From Bernardetia sp. (lineage in GTDB: Bacteria; Bacteroidota; Bacteroidia; Cytophagales; Bernardetiaceae), in contig JAHDBD010000011.1 of NCBI GenBank assembly GCA_020630575.1, positions 1-64,000 on the forward strand: DNA of 64,000 nucleotides. Reading direction: 5' to 3'. Position 1 is the first letter of the stretch. Every line of letters begins with the position of its first letter. The position numbers were made by a program, and so were the translations under genes. Below are positions 9,370 to 18,429 of the stretch, piece after piece. Below the pieces are notes generated by a model. It searched no databases, was not told the DNA's origin, and worked only from the letters and a program-made list of their open reading frames with translations.

Positions 9370-10098
9370 ATGACAAAAAACGAAATTTTAGCTTTTGCAA
9401 AAGCCAAACTTCATAGAGAATTATTTCCTTTAGAATTACTTGAAATTCTAGCTGAAAAGTTTCCTCAAAAAGTATGTTTTTCTACAAGTTTGGGAATAGA
9501 AGACCAACTAATTACTCATTTTATCTTTAAAAATGAAATTCCTATTGATATTTTCACTCTTCAAACAGGAAGATTATTTGAAGAAACAGAACAGCTTTTA
9601 GAACAAACTCAACATAAATACCAAAAAAAAATAACTGTTTTTGAGCCTAATCAAATTAAAGTTGAAGAATTAGAAAATGAAAAAGGCAAATTTAGTTTTT
9701 ATGAATCTGTCGAAAATAGAAAAGAATGTTGCTTTATCCGAAAAGTAGAACCTCTCAATCGTGCTTTAGAAAACTATACGATTTGGATAACAGGAATTAG
9801 AGCAGAACATTCCGAAAATAGAAAAGATATGCCTCTTTTTGAATGGGATGAAGCACATCAAATGCTCAAAGTTCACCCTTTACTACATTGGAATTTTGAA
9901 GATGTAGAAAGACGAATTAATGTCTATAAAATACCTTACAACCCTCTTCATAATAAAGGTTTTGTAAGTATTGGTTGTAAACCTTGTACTCGTGCCATCA
10001 AAGAAGGTGAAGATTTTCGTGCTGGGCGTTGGTGGTGGGAAAACAGCTCTAAAAAAGAATGTGGATTGCATATTTCTGGTTCAAGCGTCGACGCTTGA
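9370..10098 (+). CDS. cysH: Adenylyl-sulfate (APS) reductase, [4Fe-4S] type
   Basis: It reduces activated sulfate to sulfite. The PAPS-reductase fold is seen in VCFSTSLGIEDQLITHFI (PP-loop region) and WITGIRAEHSENR. The cysteine pattern Cys120-Cys121 (KECCFIRK) plus Cys203 and Cys206 (GCKPCTRA) is the [4Fe-4S] set that marks APS rather than PAPS reductases; this agrees with the absence of cysC in the operon. The catalytic cysteine is Cys231 in KKECGLH. The last residues after ECGLHI (SGSSVDA) and the stop codon are encoded by a 28-base REP palindrome that covers the 3' end, so the native C terminus has been replaced. cysD follows 41 bases on. Confidence 0.93.
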   Translation: MTKNEILAFAKAKLHRELFPLELLEILAEKFPQKVCFSTSLGIEDQLITHFIFKNEIPIDIFTLQTGRLFEETEQLLEQTQHKYQKKITVFEPNQIKVEELENEKGKFSFYESVENRKECCFIRKVEPLNRALENYTIWITGIRAEHSENRKDMPLFEWDEAHQMLKVHPLLHWNFEDVERRINVYKIPYNPLHNKGFVSIGCKPCTRAIKEGEDFRAGRWWWENSSKKECGLHISGSSVDA

Positions 10099-10103
10099 AC
10101 CAG
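10076..10103. repeat. REP-type palindrome overlapping the cysH stop
   Basis: This perfect 28-base palindrome (14-base arms centred on GTCGAC) begins inside the last codons of cysH and supplies its TGA. The outer CTGG/CCAG bases extend the shared CAAGCGTCGACGCTTG core. Confidence 0.8.
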
Positions 10104-10139
10104 CCAAACAAAATAAATAACTAAAATCAAAAAAATAAA

Positions 10140-11036
10140 ATGAATTATTTAGATCAATTAGAATCCGAAGCGATTCATATTTTGCGTGAAACAGCAGGAC
10201 AATTCGAAAAACCTGCTTTATTATTTAGTGGTGGAAAAGACTCTATTGTCTTGGTACATTTGGCTCTTAAAGCCTTCCGTCCTGCTAAATTTCCTTTTCC
10301 TTTAGTCCATATTGATACAGGACATAATTTTCCTGAAGCCTTAGCTTTTAGAGATGCTTTTGCAAAAGAAATAGGCGAAAAACTTATTGTTAGAAATGTT
10401 GCTGATACTATCAAAGCTCAAAATTTAGCCGAACCAAAAGGAAAATTTGCAAGTAGAAACGGCTTACAAACTTATACACTTTTAGAAACGATTGAAGAAT
10501 TTGGTTTTGATGCGTGTATTGGAGGAGCTAGACGAGATGAAGAAAAAGCTCGTGCAAAAGAACGTGTTTTTTCAGTAAGAGATGAGTTTGGACAATGGGA
10601 ACCCAAATTGCAACGTCCCGAACTTTGGAATACCTACAATGGAAAAATCAGTAAAGGCGAAAATGTGCGTGTTTTTCCGATTAGTAATTGGACAGAATTA
10701 GATATTTGGAATTATATCAAAAGAGAAAATATTGCTCTACCTTCAATTTATTTTTCACATTTACGTGAATGTGTTTTTACCTCAGAAAAGCAATTAGTAG
10801 CCGTTTCAGATTTCATTCAGATTGATGAAAATGACGTGATTGTTACAGAAAAAGTCCGTTATCGTACAGTAGGCGACATGACTTGTACGGCTGCTGTTCC
10901 TTCCGAAGCCTCAACGCTTGATGATGTAATCAATGAAATTATCGCTTCCAGAATTAGTGAAAGAGGAGAAACACGTATTGATGACAAAGTTTCAGAAGCT
11001 GCGATGGAAGACAGAAAGAAAAATGGGTATTTCTAA
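10140..11036 (+). CDS. cysD: Sulfate adenylyltransferase subunit 2
   Basis: This is the catalytic PP-loop subunit of ATP sulfurylase, which makes APS from sulfate and ATP. The 298-residue length is standard. The PP-loop SGGKDSIVLVHLALKAF is near residue 30, FPLVHIDTGHNFPEAL follows, and GGARRDEEKARAKERVFS is a family signature. The C-terminal segment VRYRTVGDMTCTAAVPSEA is also typical. It requires the GTPase CysN encoded immediately downstream. ATG 10140 is preceded by an A-rich stretch but no Shine-Dalgarno sequence, as is usual in this genome. Confidence 0.96.
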   Translation: MNYLDQLESEAIHILRETAGQFEKPALLFSGGKDSIVLVHLALKAFRPAKFPFPLVHIDTGHNFPEALAFRDAFAKEIGEKLIVRNVADTIKAQNLAEPKGKFASRNGLQTYTLLETIEEFGFDACIGGARRDEEKARAKERVFSVRDEFGQWEPKLQRPELWNTYNGKISKGENVRVFPISNWTELDIWNYIKRENIALPSIYFSHLRECVFTSEKQLVAVSDFIQIDENDVIVTEKVRYRTVGDMTCTAAVPSEASTLDDVINEIIASRISERGETRIDDKVSEAAMEDRKKNGYF

Positions 11037-11049
11037 CAAAAGATTTTCT

Positions 11050-11079
11050 TCTCTGTCAAGCGTCGACGCTTGACAGAGA
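11050..11079. repeat. REP-type palindrome between cysD and cysN
   Basis: Perfect 30-base palindrome (15-base arms centred on GTCGAC) with core CAAGCGTCGACGCTTG. It creates a TTG codon at 11070 that is in frame with cysN and can mislead start prediction. Confidence 0.8.
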
Positions 11080-11120
11080 TAACATCACTAAAAAAATTAC
11101 AATTATTTAATCAAATAAAT

Positions 11121-12365
11121 ATGGATATTTTACGATTTATTACGGCAGGAAGTGTTGATGATGGAAAAAGCACACTTATAGGTCGTCTCTTATACGATTC
11201 AAAATCAATTTTGACAGATCAATTAGAAGCCATTAGCAAACAATCTAAAAACAAAGAAAATGGAGAAATAGATTTGGCTATTCTTACTGACGGTTTGCGT
11301 GCTGAACGTGAACAAGGAATCACGATAGATGTTGCTTACAAATATTTCTCAACTCCAAAACGCAAATTTATCATTGCTGATGCCCCTGGTCATGTGCAGT
11401 ACACACGCAACATGGTTACGGGAGCTTCAAATTCTGACCTTGCCATTATTTTGATTGATGCACGAAAAGGTGTTATCGAACAAACTCGTCGTCATTCTTT
11501 GATTGCGTCACTTTTGAATATCCCTCATGTCGTGGTGGCTGTCAACAAAATGGATTTGGTTGGTTTTAGCGAAACTGTTTTCAATCAAATTAAAGAAGAT
11601 TATCAAGCCATACAAGAATCACTAGGACTCTCAAATGTAGAATTTATACCTATTTCTGCGCTTAGTGGAGAAAATATCGTTGATAGAAGTTCTGTGGTTA
11701 TGAATTGGTATCAAGGCAATACATTGCTAGAGTATCTTGAAAATGTAGAAATTAAGCAAAATGAGAATTTTACACATCCTCGTTTGTCAGTTCAGTATGT
11801 TTTACGCCCTCAAAGCGAAGAGTTTCACGATTATAGAGGATATGCAGGAAAAGTAGGTAGTGGCATTTTCAAAAAAGGAGATACTGTTTTGATACAACCT
11901 TCTGGAATTCGTACCAAAATAAAAGCGATTGAACATAACTTAAAGAAAGTACAAGAAGTTTCGGCAGGGCAAAGTGTCGTTTTGCATCTTGAAGATGAGA
12001 TTGATATTAGCCGAGGAGATACGATTGTAGGAGAACAAAATGCTCCTCACGTTACTCAAAATATAGAAAGTCTTTTTTGTTGGATGGATACCAAAAACTT
12101 ACAAGTTGGAGGTAAATATTTATTACAACACAATAGCCGAACTGTCCGTTGTGTTATCAAAAATATAGATTACAAGCTCAATATCAACACATTAGAGAAA
12201 GAAACAGGAGTGCGAACTATCAAATTAAATGAAATTGGAAAGTTAGAAATCAAAACAGCATCGCCTTTAGTTTTTGATTCATACAAAGAATTAAGAACCA
12301 ATGGAGGAGCAATTTTGATTGATGAAACTACTCATTTGACGGCTGCTGCATTGATTTTACAGTAA
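11121..12365 (+). CDS. cysN: Sulfate adenylyltransferase subunit 1 (GTPase)
   Basis: This EF-Tu-like GTPase drives APS formation by CysD. The G1 loop AGSVDDGKSTLIGRLLYDS lies near residue 9, the switch/G3 motif is DAPGHVQYTRNM, G4 is NKMDLV, and beta-barrel domains 2 and 3 follow to residue 414. The true start is ATG 11121 (MDILRFITAG); an earlier TTG at 11070 lies within a REP palindrome and would add an unrelated tail. There is no fused or adjacent APS kinase domain, which agrees with the APS-type CysH. A large inverted repeat follows the gene and may end the transcript or separate it from metX. Confidence 0.95.
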   Translation: MDILRFITAGSVDDGKSTLIGRLLYDSKSILTDQLEAISKQSKNKENGEIDLAILTDGLRAEREQGITIDVAYKYFSTPKRKFIIADAPGHVQYTRNMVTGASNSDLAIILIDARKGVIEQTRRHSLIASLLNIPHVVVAVNKMDLVGFSETVFNQIKEDYQAIQESLGLSNVEFIPISALSGENIVDRSSVVMNWYQGNTLLEYLENVEIKQNENFTHPRLSVQYVLRPQSEEFHDYRGYAGKVGSGIFKKGDTVLIQPSGIRTKIKAIEHNLKKVQEVSAGQSVVLHLEDEIDISRGDTIVGEQNAPHVTQNIESLFCWMDTKNLQVGGKYLLQHNSRTVRCVIKNIDYKLNINTLEKETGVRTIKLNEIGKLEIKTASPLVFDSYKELRTNGGAILIDETTHLTAAALILQ

Positions 12366-12406
12366 AAAAAATTCCTTATTTATACAAAATAGTGTATTTG
12401 TAGCTC

Positions 12407-12483
12407 AAAGGCTTGCCTTTGACTTGTTTCTATAATGATTTATCATTAAATAAAAACATCAATAAAGTCAAAGGCAAGCCTTT
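12407..12483. repeat. 19-bp inverted repeat with AT-rich spacer
   Basis: AAAGGCTTGCCTTTGACTT (12407-12425) and its exact complement (12465-12483) flank a 39-base spacer that contains a smaller hairpin (AATGA/TCATT). Outer GTAG/CTAC bases extend the symmetry. It fills the cysN-metX gap. It could fold as a cruciform or a long RNA hairpin. No T-run follows, so it is not a classical terminator. Confidence 0.75.
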
Positions 12484-12533
12484 AACCTACTTTTGAAATT
12501 CCTATTTTATATCTATTGTTATAAATTTATTCT

Positions 12534-13592
12534 ATGCTAAATTATTTTGATTCTGATTCTGAATTTGTTCTTGAAAGTGGTCAATCTTTACCTTCGCTTC
12601 GGCTTGCTTATCATACTTTTGGAAAGCTCAATGATAAAAAAGACAATGTTGTTTGGATTTGTCATGCGCTGACAGCGAATAGCAATCCTTTGGAATGGTG
12701 GGATATTTTGGTAGGAGAAAACAAGACAATTAACACAGAAGAACATTTTATTATCTGTGTCAATATTTTGGGTTCGTGTTATGGTTCTACCAATGCACTT
12801 TCAGAAAATCCAAAAACAGGACATCCATTTTATCATGATTTTCCTTTTTTTACGATTCGTGATATTGTAAATGGTATAGATTTATTTAGAAAAGAATTGC
12901 AGTCAAAATTAGGGTTTGAAAAAATTTGGCTCTGTATCGGTGGTTCTATGGGAGGACAACAAGCGATGGAATGGGCAATAAAAGAACCGAATTTGATCGA
13001 AAATTTGGCTCTCATTGCTACCAGTGCAAAACATTCAGCGTGGGGAATTGCCTTCAATTCTACTCAACGCCAAGCAATAGAAAATGATTCTACATGGAAA
13101 GAATCAAATCCAAAAGCAGGATTAAATGGAATGAAAGTAGCTCGTAGTATTGCACTTTTATCGTATCGAAATTATGAAGCCTACAATCTTAGACAAACAA
13201 ATGACGATGGAAGAATGCAAAATTTTAGTTCTGAATCGTATCAAGTGTATCAAGGTGAAAAATTAGCACAACGTTTTGATGCTTTCGCCTATTACAATCT
13301 TTCTAAGGCAATGGATTCGCATAATGTAGGAAGAAATAGAGGAGGAGTTGAAAAAGCTCTTTCACAGATTAAATCAAAAACAGTTGTTGTTAGCATTACA
13401 AATGATGTTTTGTTTCCTTCGGAAGACCAACAATTTTTAGCAAAATATATTCCTAATTCTACTTATTTTGAAATAAAGTCTCCTTATGGACACGATGGCT
13501 TTTTGTTGGAAGGAGAAAAGTTAGGTAAAATTTTATCAGATAATATACCACTTTCAGAAACCCTAAGGGTCTCAAAGACCCTTAGGGTTTAA
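12534..13592 (+). CDS. metX: Homoserine O-acetyltransferase
   Basis: It acetylates homoserine with acetyl-CoA to give O-acetylhomoserine, the carbon substrate of MetY. It has the alpha/beta-hydrolase fold, with the nucleophile elbow GGSMGGQQAMEW (Ser near residue 146), the NILGSCYGSTN segment and the C-terminal SPYGHDGFLLE histidine. Length 352 residues. The last dozen residues (SETLRVSKTLRV) and the stop codon come from a palindrome at 13558-13590, so the C terminus has been re-coded by a repeat. It is 12 bases upstream of the homoserine dehydrogenase, its metabolic supplier. The succinyltransferase MetA is excluded by fold. Confidence 0.94.
   Translation: MLNYFDSDSEFVLESGQSLPSLRLAYHTFGKLNDKKDNVVWICHALTANSNPLEWWDILVGENKTINTEEHFIICVNILGSCYGSTNALSENPKTGHPFYHDFPFFTIRDIVNGIDLFRKELQSKLGFEKIWLCIGGSMGGQQAMEWAIKEPNLIENLALIATSAKHSAWGIAFNSTQRQAIENDSTWKESNPKAGLNGMKVARSIALLSYRNYEAYNLRQTNDDGRMQNFSSESYQVYQGEKLAQRFDAFAYYNLSKAMDSHNVGRNRGGVEKALSQIKSKTVVVSITNDVLFPSEDQQFLAKYIPNSTYFEIKSPYGHDGFLLEGEKLGKILSDNIPLSETLRVSKTLRV
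13558..13590. repeat. Palindrome overlapping the metX 3' end
   Basis: Fifteen-base perfect arms (AAACCCTAAGGGTCT and its complement) flank a CAA loop. The element lies inside the metX frame and adds the sequence LRVSKTLRV. It differs in core from the CAAGCG family but has the same size and stop-donating position. Confidence 0.78.
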
Positions 13593-13604
13593 TAAATATA
13601 TACT

Positions 13605-14963
13605 ATGAAAAAAACATTAAAAATTGGCTTATTTGGTTTTGGATGTGTCGGAAAAGGTCTTTATGATATTATTCAAAACAATACCGAAAATACAGGATTT
13701 GAAGCTCAAATTTTAAAAATTTGTGTAAAAGATAAGAACAAAAAACGTGAGATAGATTCATCTTTCTTTACCTTCGATAAAAATGAGATTTTAGAAAATG
13801 ATGAAATAAATCTTGTTGTTGAGCTTATTTCTGATGCAGAAGAAGCCTATCAAATTGTAAAGAAAGCATTGCTAAGTGGAAAAAATGTAGTTACGGCAAA
13901 CAAAAAAATGCTTGCTCTGCATTTGGAAGAATTAGTAAAGATTCAAAAAGAAACAGGAACTTCTCTTTTGTATGAAGCTGCTGCTTGTGGAAGCATTCCG
14001 ATTGTCAGAACATTGGCAGAATATTATGATAATGAACTTTTATATTCTGTAAGTGGAATTTTTAATGGCTCATCAAATTATATTTTATCAAAAATAGCTA
14101 ATGAAGATCTTACTTATGATGTAGCTCTAAAACAAGCACAAGATTTAGGTTTTGCAGAAGCAGACCCAACTCTTGATGTAGCAGGTTTTGACCCAACCTA
14201 CAAACTTTGTCTTTTGGCTGCACAGGCGTATGGAATTTTTGTAAATCCTGATGAAGTATTGAGAATAGGAATTAATAATCTCAAAAAAGAAGATATTGAT
14301 TTTGCTTCAAATTACAGTAGAAGTAATGATAATAATCAAAAAACTACGAATTTCAAAGTGAAATTGGTAGCTAATATTTCACGTATTCAATCATCAAAAA
14401 ATGGAAAGACGGAAAATAACCAACTTTTACTTTATGTTTTGCCTACCTTTATTGATGCTGAAAACTCACTCTATAATGTAGAAAATGAAAATAATGCTGT
14501 TTTGGTAGAAGCTGCGTTTTCTGATAAACAAACTTTCATAGGAAAAGGAGCAGGAGGACATCCAACAGGCTCAGCAGTTCTTTCAGATATTTCTGCGCTG
14601 CGTTACGATTATAAATATGAATATAGAAAAGTAAAAAATGTCGCTAGTGAGACCCTAACAACGGCAGAAGAAAAAGAAGCTCTAGGAAAAACACCAATTT
14701 CGCCTACCAAAAATGCTTTAGCAGAAATTTATTTACGTTTTCCAAGTGATTTAAGTAAAAATGAATTACTCCAAAATATTGATTTTAAAGAAGTTTTGAT
14801 AGAAAATAAAAATCATATTATTGGCAAAATTCTTTTATCAGAACTTTTTGAAAAACGTAATTTCATAGAAGAAAATCAAATTTTTGTGGCAATTAGTGGA
14901 AATGTAGAAGCTACCAATGAAGAAAAACAAGAAAAAGAAACAACAATTTCTGAGAGTTATTGA
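13605..14963 (+). CDS. hom: Homoserine dehydrogenase
   Basis: It reduces aspartate semialdehyde to homoserine. The N-terminal Rossmann motif IGLFGFGCVGKGLYDII, the VVTANKKMLALH segment and the catalytic signature YEAAACGSIPIVRTL...VSGIFNGSSNYILSKI are clear, as is the AEADPTLDVAGFDPTYK loop. At 452 residues it is monofunctional: no aspartokinase domain precedes it. Placed directly after metX, it dedicates homoserine to methionine synthesis. A strong hairpin with T-run follows and closes the block. Confidence 0.93.
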   Translation: MKKTLKIGLFGFGCVGKGLYDIIQNNTENTGFEAQILKICVKDKNKKREIDSSFFTFDKNEILENDEINLVVELISDAEEAYQIVKKALLSGKNVVTANKKMLALHLEELVKIQKETGTSLLYEAAACGSIPIVRTLAEYYDNELLYSVSGIFNGSSNYILSKIANEDLTYDVALKQAQDLGFAEADPTLDVAGFDPTYKLCLLAAQAYGIFVNPDEVLRIGINNLKKEDIDFASNYSRSNDNNQKTTNFKVKLVANISRIQSSKNGKTENNQLLLYVLPTFIDAENSLYNVENENNAVLVEAAFSDKQTFIGKGAGGHPTGSAVLSDISALRYDYKYEYRKVKNVASETLTTAEEKEALGKTPISPTKNALAEIYLRFPSDLSKNELLQNIDFKEVLIENKNHIIGKILLSELFEKRNFIEENQIFVAISGNVEATNEEKQEKETTISESY

Positions 14964-14975
14964 AAATAATTTACC

Positions 14976-15022
14976 AAAAAAAATAGCTGTTTTGTTTAGG
15001 TAACAAAACGGCTATTTTTTTT
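14976..15022. terminator. Bidirectional terminator
   Basis: AAAATAGCTGTTTTGTT pairs with AACAAAACGGCTATTTT (one G-U pair) around a short loop, with A/T-runs on both outer sides. It serves the convergent homoserine dehydrogenase and LysM genes. The outer motif recurs in the hairpin at 31661-31717. Confidence 0.85.
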
Positions 15023-15036
15023 CACAGAATTGGAAG

Positions 15037-17355
15037 TTATTTTATTCCTACAATTAATCTTTCTCCTTCATAGACCAAATCGCCTTGACGATTATTCCAT
15101 TCTCTTACTTGTGCAGTTGAAAGATTGTATTTCTGAGCAATAGAAAAAAGCGTTTCTCCTTTTGCTACACTATGATAATCATAATTTACTTTCGTTGTAG
15201 CATCAGTAGTTATATTTTGTTTTGTCTGTGAAGAAATTGCAGTATCGTTATTTGCCATTTGCAAAACTCCCTCATTCACAATCATTTTCTTGCCCACAGG
15301 AAGGTCAATTACAGTTGTTTCTAACTTATTCCACTTCCAAATATTAGCCACAGGAACACCATATTTTTCACTCAAATTATATACATTTTCATTTGGCTGA
15401 ACAGCATGAAAACCTGCACCATAATACTCTACTGGATAGACTGTTGCTGTTGCTTGATTTTTTGTTTCTTCTACAACAGTTACAGTAGTTTTTGGCTTCG
15501 AAACAAAAAGTGTATCCCCTTTATAAATTGTTCCATTTGCAGGAATTTTTGGATTCCACGCCATCATTTCTTTTGTAGTTATATTAAATTTTTGAGCAAT
15601 TTTGCCAAGCATATCTTGTGGCTTTACCACATAAATTTCTGCTTTTGTTTCTATCTCTTCAATTTTGGTTTTTGTTGTGTCTTCTTTTTTCTTTGAAAAA
15701 TCATAGCCTGCAATAGGTGTTCCTAGCTCATCGTAACCCTCTTTTCCAACATTATCAGGATTTCCACCCATTGCAATAATCTCTTCTCTAGTAAGTGTAG
15801 AAGGGTTTGTTTTAACTTGACTAGAACCAGTATTTACTTGATTGACTCCATTACTAATTGCAGGGTCAATCAAAGTAGGGTCTTTAAATTCTGAGCCTCC
15901 TGCTGCTGTTGCATTATTTCCACTAGAATTATTAGTAGAATTATTTTTTTCTATTTCAACTCTAGAACCTGCTGGAACTGCCAAACTAGATTTAAGAATA
16001 ATCTTATCTCCTACATCAATATTATCTCCTACAATAAATCCATTCCAACGAATTACATCTTTTGGATTCAAATTATATTTCCTTGCAATCGACCAAAGAG
16101 TTTCATCTTTTTCTACAATATGATAATCTGAATTTGTAGTAGTAAGAGAAGGTTGAACTGGACGGAAATCTTGCTGAGGAGTAGGTAAAAGTACACCTGA
16201 AGAATCTAAAAAAGTTACAAATTCTCCATTTGCATTTTGCTTGACGACTACTTTCTTGTCTGATGAAGTAGTCGTTTTTGTATCTGTTTTTTCGGTAACT
16301 AAACTTCCCTCATAGACTTTATCTTCTTTGCTGATATTTGGCTGACTAACAATAAGTTTTTGCCCAGTATAAGTAGTATAATCAGGTAAATTATTCCATT
16401 CTTTTAGTTTTGACATCACGACATTATATTTTTTGGAGACATCATACAAACTTTCTGCTTCTGCCACAGTGTGATACTTCACAACATTAGTGGTAGTGGT
16501 TTCTATATTTTTCTTAGCATCTGTTTTTTCTGTAATAATAACTCCGTCTGTGCCTTTATCATTATCAAATTCAGCAAAAGAACCTTGCTCTGAGGTAGTA
16601 ATTTGGGTTGGATTATTATTTTCAGTTTTTACAACTGTTGTAGTGGTTGCATTATTTTTCTCATTATTATCTACTCCAGCTAATTCCGTCTTTTTGAGTT
16701 CTTCCCATTCTGCCATTAGTTCTGGGTCTGCTGCTGTTTCATCTTCTTCACTTTCATCAAAACTTGCTACAATTGGAGTAACATCTCTTACTTCGACAGG
16801 AATTCTTTTAGGTCTTTTAGTCTGAATCCATAGAACTCTTCCTACTTTTACTTTATCATCTTCGTCCAAACGATTATATTTCAATAAATATTTGTAACGC
16901 ATTGCATATTTTTGAGAAACATCCCAAAGAGTTTCTTTGTCCATCAATACATGTGTAGCAACATCTTTAGCTCTATTTCCTTTTTCTTGAAGGTAATAAA
17001 CTTGTCCTGTTTTGATGGCATCAGTAGGTTTCATGTCATTCCAATCCAAAAAATCAGTAACCTCTATGCCAGCAGCATGAGCCATTTCACTCAAAAAATT
17101 TCCTGAAAGAGCCACCATTCCTTTACGTTCATTAATGGTTGCAAAAACATATTTCTTGCCTTCAATAAGACGTTCTTGTCTGTCTACTATTTTTGGATAA
17201 ATATCTTTCTCAATAACTAAAGTAGTATCTAAAGGAGAAGAAGCCCAAGAAAAAACAGGAAAACTGCTACCTACAAAAATAATCAAAAACGAAATAATTA
17301 GAGTTTGATGTCTATAGGGATTTTTTAAAAAATAGTTTGAAAAATAATACTGCAT
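15037..17355 (-). CDS. Exported multi-LysM protein
   Basis: This 772-residue protein has an N-terminal signal segment (LIISFLIIFVGSSFPVFSWA, about residues 20-40) followed by about seven LysM modules spread to the C terminus. Examples are YHTVAEAESLYDVSKKYN, YHIVEKDETLWSIARKYN and YHSVAKGETLFSIAQKYN. Low-complexity Thr/Asn/Glu-rich linkers separate them. LysM modules bind N-acetylglucosamine in peptidoglycan, so a periplasmic wall-associated role is likely. No catalytic domain is visible. The start was set at ATG 17355, because the frame extends upstream only to a TTG at 17400. It converges with the homoserine dehydrogenase. Confidence 0.85.
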   Translation of the reverse strand: MQYYFSNYFLKNPYRHQTLIISFLIIFVGSSFPVFSWASSPLDTTLVIEKDIYPKIVDRQERLIEGKKYVFATINERKGMVALSGNFLSEMAHAAGIEVTDFLDWNDMKPTDAIKTGQVYYLQEKGNRAKDVATHVLMDKETLWDVSQKYAMRYKYLLKYNRLDEDDKVKVGRVLWIQTKRPKRIPVEVRDVTPIVASFDESEEDETAADPELMAEWEELKKTELAGVDNNEKNNATTTTVVKTENNNPTQITTSEQGSFAEFDNDKGTDGVIITEKTDAKKNIETTTTNVVKYHTVAEAESLYDVSKKYNVVMSKLKEWNNLPDYTTYTGQKLIVSQPNISKEDKVYEGSLVTEKTDTKTTTSSDKKVVVKQNANGEFVTFLDSSGVLLPTPQQDFRPVQPSLTTTNSDYHIVEKDETLWSIARKYNLNPKDVIRWNGFIVGDNIDVGDKIILKSSLAVPAGSRVEIEKNNSTNNSSGNNATAAGGSEFKDPTLIDPAISNGVNQVNTGSSQVKTNPSTLTREEIIAMGGNPDNVGKEGYDELGTPIAGYDFSKKKEDTTKTKIEEIETKAEIYVVKPQDMLGKIAQKFNITTKEMMAWNPKIPANGTIYKGDTLFVSKPKTTVTVVEETKNQATATVYPVEYYGAGFHAVQPNENVYNLSEKYGVPVANIWKWNKLETTVIDLPVGKKMIVNEGVLQMANNDTAISSQTKQNITTDATTKVNYDYHSVAKGETLFSIAQKYNLSTAQVREWNNRQGDLVYEGERLIVGIK

Positions 17356-17568
17356 AAGACTTAAATTTATAGTTTTATTTAGTGAATGGCTAAGGAGCAA
17401 ACTAATACTGTAAGTAAAAACTATTAGTTTGGCTTTTTGTTAATTTGGTTTTACTCTTTAAACAAAGATGATTTTTTGAGAAAAATCCATAAAAATAATT
17501 TAGTATTTTTATTGAGATTCTAATTTGGTTATAAACTCAATAAAATAAAAATAGATTCAACAATTTAC

Positions 17569-18177
17569 ATGAAAGATAATCAATTTAAACAAAAAAGTAC
17601 AACAATTACTAGACCTAGTAACGAAAATCCTAAAAGTATAGTTGTTTTTGGGTCAGAATCTTCTGGAAAATCTACATTGACAAAAGAATTATCAAACTAT
17701 TACAAGGTCTTTTCAAATCCTGAATTTTCAAGATTATATTTAGATATGAAAATGAAATATGCAAAGTATGAAGATACAAATTCACTTACTTTTGATGATG
17801 TAGAGCCAATTGCAATAGGGCAGCTTTGTAGTGAAAATCAAATAAAAAACCTAGCTATTTCGCACAACCATTCTTTCTATTTTTTAGATACAAATTTGCT
17901 AACTACTTATGTATATTCAAAATATATTTACAAAAGAGTTCCTTTTTGGTTAGATAAAGCTATTCAAAATCAACTCTATTCACACTATCTTTTATTAAAA
18001 CCCAACACGAAGTGGGAGTTTGATAAACAAAGAGCAAACGACGAAGGAAGGCAGTTTTTTTATAAAAAAATGAAGCAAGAATTAGAATATAGAAAAATAG
18101 ATTATTCTGAGGTTACTCAACTTAACGACAAACGATTAGAAGAAGCTATTAAAATCATTGATTATAATATAGTGTAA
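17569..18177 (+). CDS. NadR-like AAA/P-loop kinase
   Basis: This 202-residue protein has a Walker A motif, VVFGSESSGKSTLTKEL, followed by a nucleoside-kinase-like pattern (NPEFSRLYLD, YFLDTNLLTTYVYSKY). It resembles the ribosylnicotinamide kinase domain of NadR without the adenylyltransferase domain. It would be cytosolic and might phosphorylate nicotinamide riboside. No NAD-salvage partner is seen next to it, so the substrate is inferred only from family resemblance. It stands alone between the LysM gene and a secreted protein. Confidence 0.7.
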   Translation: MKDNQFKQKSTTITRPSNENPKSIVVFGSESSGKSTLTKELSNYYKVFSNPEFSRLYLDMKMKYAKYEDTNSLTFDDVEPIAIGQLCSENQIKNLAISHNHSFYFLDTNLLTTYVYSKYIYKRVPFWLDKAIQNQLYSHYLLLKPNTKWEFDKQRANDEGRQFFYKKMKQELEYRKIDYSEVTQLNDKRLEEAIKIIDYNIV

Positions 18178-18335
18178 GTAAACCGTTACTTAACAATTAA
18201 CTTTTAGATACTTAGAAAAGTTAAATATTGGATTTATACATCTTTCATATATATTAAGTTAGCAGGAAAAGAATAGATTTTTACAAAATTATATACTTAG
18301 TGTAAATTTTTATCCGTTATTTGAATATAAGACTG

Positions 18336-18363
18336 TTGTTTTCTATAAGTCTGACTATCTTTG
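18336..18363 (+). promoter_or_regulatory. Promoter of the T9SS protein gene
   Basis: TTG at 18336-18338 and TATCTTTG at 18356-18363 are 17 bases apart and fit the Bacteroidota consensus, about 66 bases before the ATG at 18430. Confidence 0.55.
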
Positions 18364-18429
18364 TAATTATTAAAACAGTACAATAAAAAATTTAATTAAT
18401 AAAATTAATTAAAAATATTAACTACCACT

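Noticed and set aside
11070..11120. Longer N terminus of CysN from TTG 11070
   Set aside because: The TTG lies in a REP palindrome; the conserved GTPase N terminus starts at ATG 11121.
15406..16825. Plus-strand open frames opposite the LysM gene
   Set aside because: Antisense shadows of repetitive Thr/Lys-rich coding sequence with no domain.
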